Below the pieces are notes generated by a model. It saw only the letters and a program-made list of their open reading frames with translations, was not told the DNA's origin and searched no databases. Positions 61,557 through 64,000 of a stretch of DNA of 64,000 nt are shown piece after piece (the stretch's first letter is position 1; each line of letters begins with the position of its first letter). The position numbers were made by a program, and so were the translations under genes. This stretch comes from Actinoplanes nipponensis (GTDB lineage Bacteria > Actinomycetota > Actinomycetes > Mycobacteriales > Micromonosporaceae): the NCBI RefSeq assembly GCF_016862275.1, contig NZ_BOMQ01000011.1:119863-183862 (forward strand). Direction: 5' to 3'.

Positions 61557-62350
61557 CCACCGACACCCTCCCGGCGCGGCGCACCCGACGCGACCGGCCC
61601 ATGTCGCCGTGGCGGCTGGAGTGGCTGCGGATGACCCGGTCCGGTCGGGGCCTCGCCCTCGTCGCGACGTACGCCTTCTTCGGTTTCGCCGGCCCGCTGC
61701 TGGCGCGGTACATGGCCCAGCTCGTCGGGCTGTCGTCCGCCGGGGTGACCATCGTGGCCCCCGCGCCGAAGCCGGCCGACGGCATCGTCAACTACGTCGG
61801 CCAGGGCAGCCAGACCGGCATGATCGTGCTGATCGTCGTGGCCGCGGGCGTCCTGACGTTCGACGCGCACCGGGGCCTGGCCACCTTCTACCGCACCCAC
61901 GCCGCCGGGCCGTTCGCCCTCATCTGGCCCCGGTTCGTCGCGACCGTGACGGTGGCGATCGCGGCGTACGCGCTCGGCACCGCGGCGGCCTGGCTGGAGA
62001 CCACGATCCTGCTCGGTCCGCTCCCGGCCGGGCGGGTCCTGCTGGGCGTCGGGCTGGAGGCGGTGTTCCTGACGTTCGCGCTCGCCGTGGTGGCCGCGGC
62101 GTCGACGACGGGCCGCAGCACCCTGGCCACCGCCGGGGTCTCGCTGGCCGTCCTGCTGGTCGTGCTCCCGGTCGTGGGCCTGGTGGGACCCGTCGGCGAC
62201 TGGTTGCCGACCCAGCTGCTCACCGCGCCCGCCGCGCTGGTCACCGACGCCGGCGCGGGTGACTTCTGGCGGCCGATCGGGGTCGCCCTCGTCGCGACCG
62301 CCGCCCTGCTCGCCCTGGCCGTGCGCCGCAGCGGCCGGCGAGACCTGTGA
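61553..62350 (+). CDS. ABC-2 type permease
   Basis: 265 residues from ATG 61553, GGAGG 9 bases upstream. Six hydrophobic segments: ALVATYAFFGFAGPLLARYM, MIVLIVVAAGVLTFDAHRGL, VATVTVAIAAYALGTAAAWL and others; loop FDAHRGLATFYRTHAAGPF is typical of ABC-2 permeases (EYRHGT-like site). Forms the exporter with the preceding ATPase. A convergent terminator follows. Substrate unknown. Confidence 0.86.
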   Translation: MTTDTLPARRTRRDRPMSPWRLEWLRMTRSGRGLALVATYAFFGFAGPLLARYMAQLVGLSSAGVTIVAPAPKPADGIVNYVGQGSQTGMIVLIVVAAGVLTFDAHRGLATFYRTHAAGPFALIWPRFVATVTVAIAAYALGTAAAWLETTILLGPLPAGRVLLGVGLEAVFLTFALAVVAAASTTGRSTLATAGVSLAVLLVVLPVVGLVGPVGDWLPTQLLTAPAALVTDAGAGDFWRPIGVALVATAALLALAVRRSGRRDL

Positions 62351-62392
62351 GCTTTCGTGGCAGGGAGTCCGCCCGGGGAAAACCGCCCGGCC

Positions 62393-62422
62393 CACCCGCC
62401 GGCGCTGATCGGCCGGCGGGTG
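62393..62422. terminator. Bidirectional hairpin between ABC permease and FG-GAP protein genes
   Basis: CACCCGCCGGC / GCCGGCGGGTG, 11-base stem, 8-base loop, between two convergent stop codons. Confidence 0.7.
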
Positions 62423-62441
62423 CTCTCCCGGCGGAGGAGGG

Positions 62442-63236
62442 TCAGGCGGTGATCCGGTCGAAGGCGTTCCAACCGGCCCCGATCTGCCGGCTGGAGTTGA
62501 AGGGCACGCCGTCGTCCCGGACGATGTTGTTGGCGTACAGCCACAGCGAGCCGTCCGGCTTGGTCGCCACCAGGTCGGCGAAGCCGTCTCCGGTCACATC
62601 CGTGCCGGTGATCCGGTTGACGGTGTTCCAGCCGGCGCCGATCTGCCTGCTGGAGTTGTAGGGCACGCCGTCGTCGCGGACGATGTTGTTGCCGTAGAGC
62701 CAGAGCGAGCCGTCCGGTTTGGTGGCCACCAGGTCGGTGTAGCCGTCTCCGGTGACGTCGGCGCCGGTGATCCGGTTGACGGTGTTCCAGCCGGCGCCGA
62801 TCTGCCGGCCGGCGTTGAACGGTGTGCCGTTGTCGCGGACGATGTTGTTGCCGTAGAGCCAGAGCGAGCCGTCGGGCTTGGTCGCCACCAGGTCGGTGTA
62901 GCCGTCACCGGTCACGTCCGCGGCGACCAGCCGGTCGAAGGCGTTCCAGCCCGCGCCGATCTGCTGGCCGGCGTTGAACGGCGTGCCGTTGTCGCGGACG
63001 ATGTTGTTGGCGTACAGCCACAGGGAGCCGTCGGGCTTGGTCGCCACCAGATCCGTGTAGCCGTCACCGGTCACGTCCGCGGCGACGAGCCGATTGATGG
63101 CGTTCCAGCCCGCGCCGATCTGCCGGCCGGCGCTGTACGGCACGCCGTCGTCGCGGCCGATGTTGTTGGCGTACAGCCACAGGGAGCCGTCCGGCTTGGT
63201 CGCCACCACGTCGGCGAAGTCGTCACCGGTGACGCT
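62442..63236. repeat. Five tandem 159-bp repeats within the FG-GAP gene
   Basis: The coding region for the five propeller blades consists of five near-identical units of 159 bases (53 codons); 795 bases equals exactly five periods. Differences between units are few and mostly synonymous or A/G-N/D swaps, indicating recent duplication or gene conversion. Confidence 0.85.
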
Positions 63237-63836
63237 CTGCCCGTTGCCCTGGGTGGGCGACGCGTTCCAGACCGCGTTCGCGATCGCCACCCCGTCGCCG
63301 GTGGCGTTGTCGTACGCCTGCGGGGTGGCGGACACCTGCACGTCCTGGCAGACCTTGCCGATCGGGTCGGTCGCCCAGGTGTCAGCGTCGACCCTGAGCA
63401 TCTTGTCGAGGAACTTCCCCGTGGCGTACCCGGGATCCATGATCTGAGCGACCGTGCCCCAGCCCTGCGACGGCCGCTGCTGGTAGAGGCCGATGCTGTC
63501 GCGGTCGCCGTAGGTCAGGTTGCGGACCGTCGACTCCACGACGGTCGTGGTGACGGCGATCTGCGCGGCCCGCAGGCTCAGTCCGCGCTTCTTGACGGCG
63601 GCGGCGATCACCCGGGCGCAGGACACCCGGTAGGCGTTCATGGCGTTGTCCATCGGTCCGGTGAGCCGGGAGTTCAGCTCACGGGCGATCCGGGCGTCCG
63701 TGCTGGTGCTGCCGTGCGGGTCGCAAGGCTCCGTCGTCGCGGCGGCGGCGGGGCCGGCTGCGGCGACCGCGCCGGCCAGTGCGGCCAGGATGCTCAGGGC
63801 GGTGCCGAGGGGTATCAGCCTCGTGCGTGCCTTCAT
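62442..63836 (-). CDS. Secreted lysozyme-like protein with five FG-GAP/VCBS repeats
   Basis: 464 residues from ATG 63836 (AAGGA 8 bases upstream). Signal peptide LIPLGTALSILAALAGAVAA, cleavage near GPAAAATT. Residues ~45-195: helical domain with IAVTTTVVESTVRNLTYGDR, SIGLYQQRPSQGWGTVAQIM and YATGKFLDKMLRV, the pattern of actinomycete peptidoglycan-binding/transglycosylase-like proteins. Residues ~200-464: five repeats of 53 residues with DVTGDGYTDLVATKPDGSLW and IGAGWNAFDR, FG-GAP/VCBS calcium-binding propeller blades. Probably a cell-wall-associated or secreted hydrolase with a propeller for adhesion. A paralogue ends just upstream. Confidence 0.88.
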   Translation of the reverse strand: MKARTRLIPLGTALSILAALAGAVAAAGPAAAATTEPCDPHGSTSTDARIARELNSRLTGPMDNAMNAYRVSCARVIAAAVKKRGLSLRAAQIAVTTTVVESTVRNLTYGDRDSIGLYQQRPSQGWGTVAQIMDPGYATGKFLDKMLRVDADTWATDPIGKVCQDVQVSATPQAYDNATGDGVAIANAVWNASPTQGNGQSVTGDDFADVVATKPDGSLWLYANNIGRDDGVPYSAGRQIGAGWNAINRLVAADVTGDGYTDLVATKPDGSLWLYANNIVRDNGTPFNAGQQIGAGWNAFDRLVAADVTGDGYTDLVATKPDGSLWLYGNNIVRDNGTPFNAGRQIGAGWNTVNRITGADVTGDGYTDLVATKPDGSLWLYGNNIVRDDGVPYNSSRQIGAGWNTVNRITGTDVTGDGFADLVATKPDGSLWLYANNIVRDDGVPFNSSRQIGAGWNAFDRITA

Positions 63837-63858
63837 CGTGGGTTCCTTCACGGTGGGG

Positions 63859-63892
63859 CTGCGCCCGCCGGCCTGGGGGCCGGCGGGCGCAG
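63859..63892 (-). terminator. Hairpin between the two FG-GAP paralogues
   Basis: 14-base stem (CTGCGCCCGCCGGC / GCCGGCGGGCGCAG), 6-base loop, 12 bases after the stop of the upstream paralogue and 22 before the start of the next gene on the same strand. Confidence 0.75.
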
Positions 63893-63903
63893 GAGTGGGG
63901 GGA

Positions 63904-64000
63904 TCAGGCGATGACGCGGTCGAAGGCGTTCCAGCCGGCGCCGATCTGCCGGCTGGAGTTGTAGGGCACGCCGTCGTCGCGGACGATGTTGTTGGCGTAC
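63904..64000 (-). CDS. FG-GAP/VCBS repeat protein, 3' end only (paralogue)
   Basis: The last 31 codons and stop of a second protein of the same family: VYANNIVRDDGVPYNSSRQI-GAGWNAFDRVIA-type end, nearly identical to the final repeat of its neighbour. The rest lies beyond the window. It is a tandem paralogue in the same orientation. Confidence 0.85.
   Translation of the reverse strand, partial: YANNIVRDDGVPYNSSRQIGAGWNAFDRVIA

Noticed and set aside
1..64000. CRISPR arrays, prophage, rRNA or integrase-type attachment sites
   Set aside because: No regularly spaced repeats with spacers, phage structural genes, rRNA sequence or tyrosine/serine recombinase was seen.

Overview
This is a very GC-rich actinobacterial chromosome segment, with GTG and TTG starts, many 4-base ATGA/GTGA gene overlaps and strong GC3 bias. 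The mix of genes (secreted plant-polysaccharide hydrolases, a thermolysin-type protease, Abhydrolase_9, DUF1295, DUF5937 and DUF6671 proteins, a chemoreceptor and a GGDEF protein) fits a filamentous soil actinomycete, most likely Micromonosporaceae (Actinoplanes-like). The family-level placement is inference. No rRNA, tRNA, CRISPR array or phage was seen.

Layout. 0-1.7 kb: end of a metal-ion ABC-3 transporter operon, two permeases plus an ArsR regulator whose 3' end is cut off by an insertion sequence. 1.7-7.7 kb: accessory island with a DDE transposase, a VOC protein, an IS110-type transposase remnant, a DUF2716 gene and a 735-residue secreted orphan. 7.8-26.3 kb: GH30 glycosidase, an ECF sigma factor with a SnoaL-like tail, a secreted phosphoesterase, membrane enzymes (DUF1295, CPBP protease, Abhydrolase_9), an MFS exporter, PlsC, a roadblock protein, an ArsR repressor behind three palindromes, HAF-repeat and other secreted proteins, a GH120 beta-xylosidase, and a DUF6671/wHTH pair. 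26.3-30.8 kb: a compact dabB-dabA-PII-like operon, predicted to energise inorganic carbon uptake. 31-37.4 kb: serine hydrolase, SprT-like protease, a NarL-type two-component system divergent from an ABC-2 exporter, DUF1062. 37.4-46.3 kb: CBM2-GH12 glucanase with a LacI-type operator, DUF5937-ArsR regulator, small secreted proteins, epimerase, lipoprotein, M4 metallopeptidase, sensor kinase. 46.3-52.5 kb: OmpR regulator convergent with that kinase, GGDEF cyclase, chemoreceptor divergent from a solute-binding protein, acyl-CoA dehydrogenase. 52.6-64 kb: a 1115-residue TIR/transmembrane/coiled-coil/WD40 protein, a stand-alone HMG-CoA reductase, a TreT-like glycosyltransferase, an ABC exporter whose ATPase carries a fused membrane segment, and tandem lysozyme-like/FG-GAP secreted proteins.

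Themes. GH30, GH12 and GH120 with LacI-type operators suggest plant-biomass saprophytism. Several regulatory modules carry matching palindromes. The least described items are the TIR-WD40 protein, the PII-associated DAB operon and the membrane-segment/ABC ATPase fusion. Many transcription units end in long perfect GC-rich hairpins without U-tracts, some containing the stop codon.
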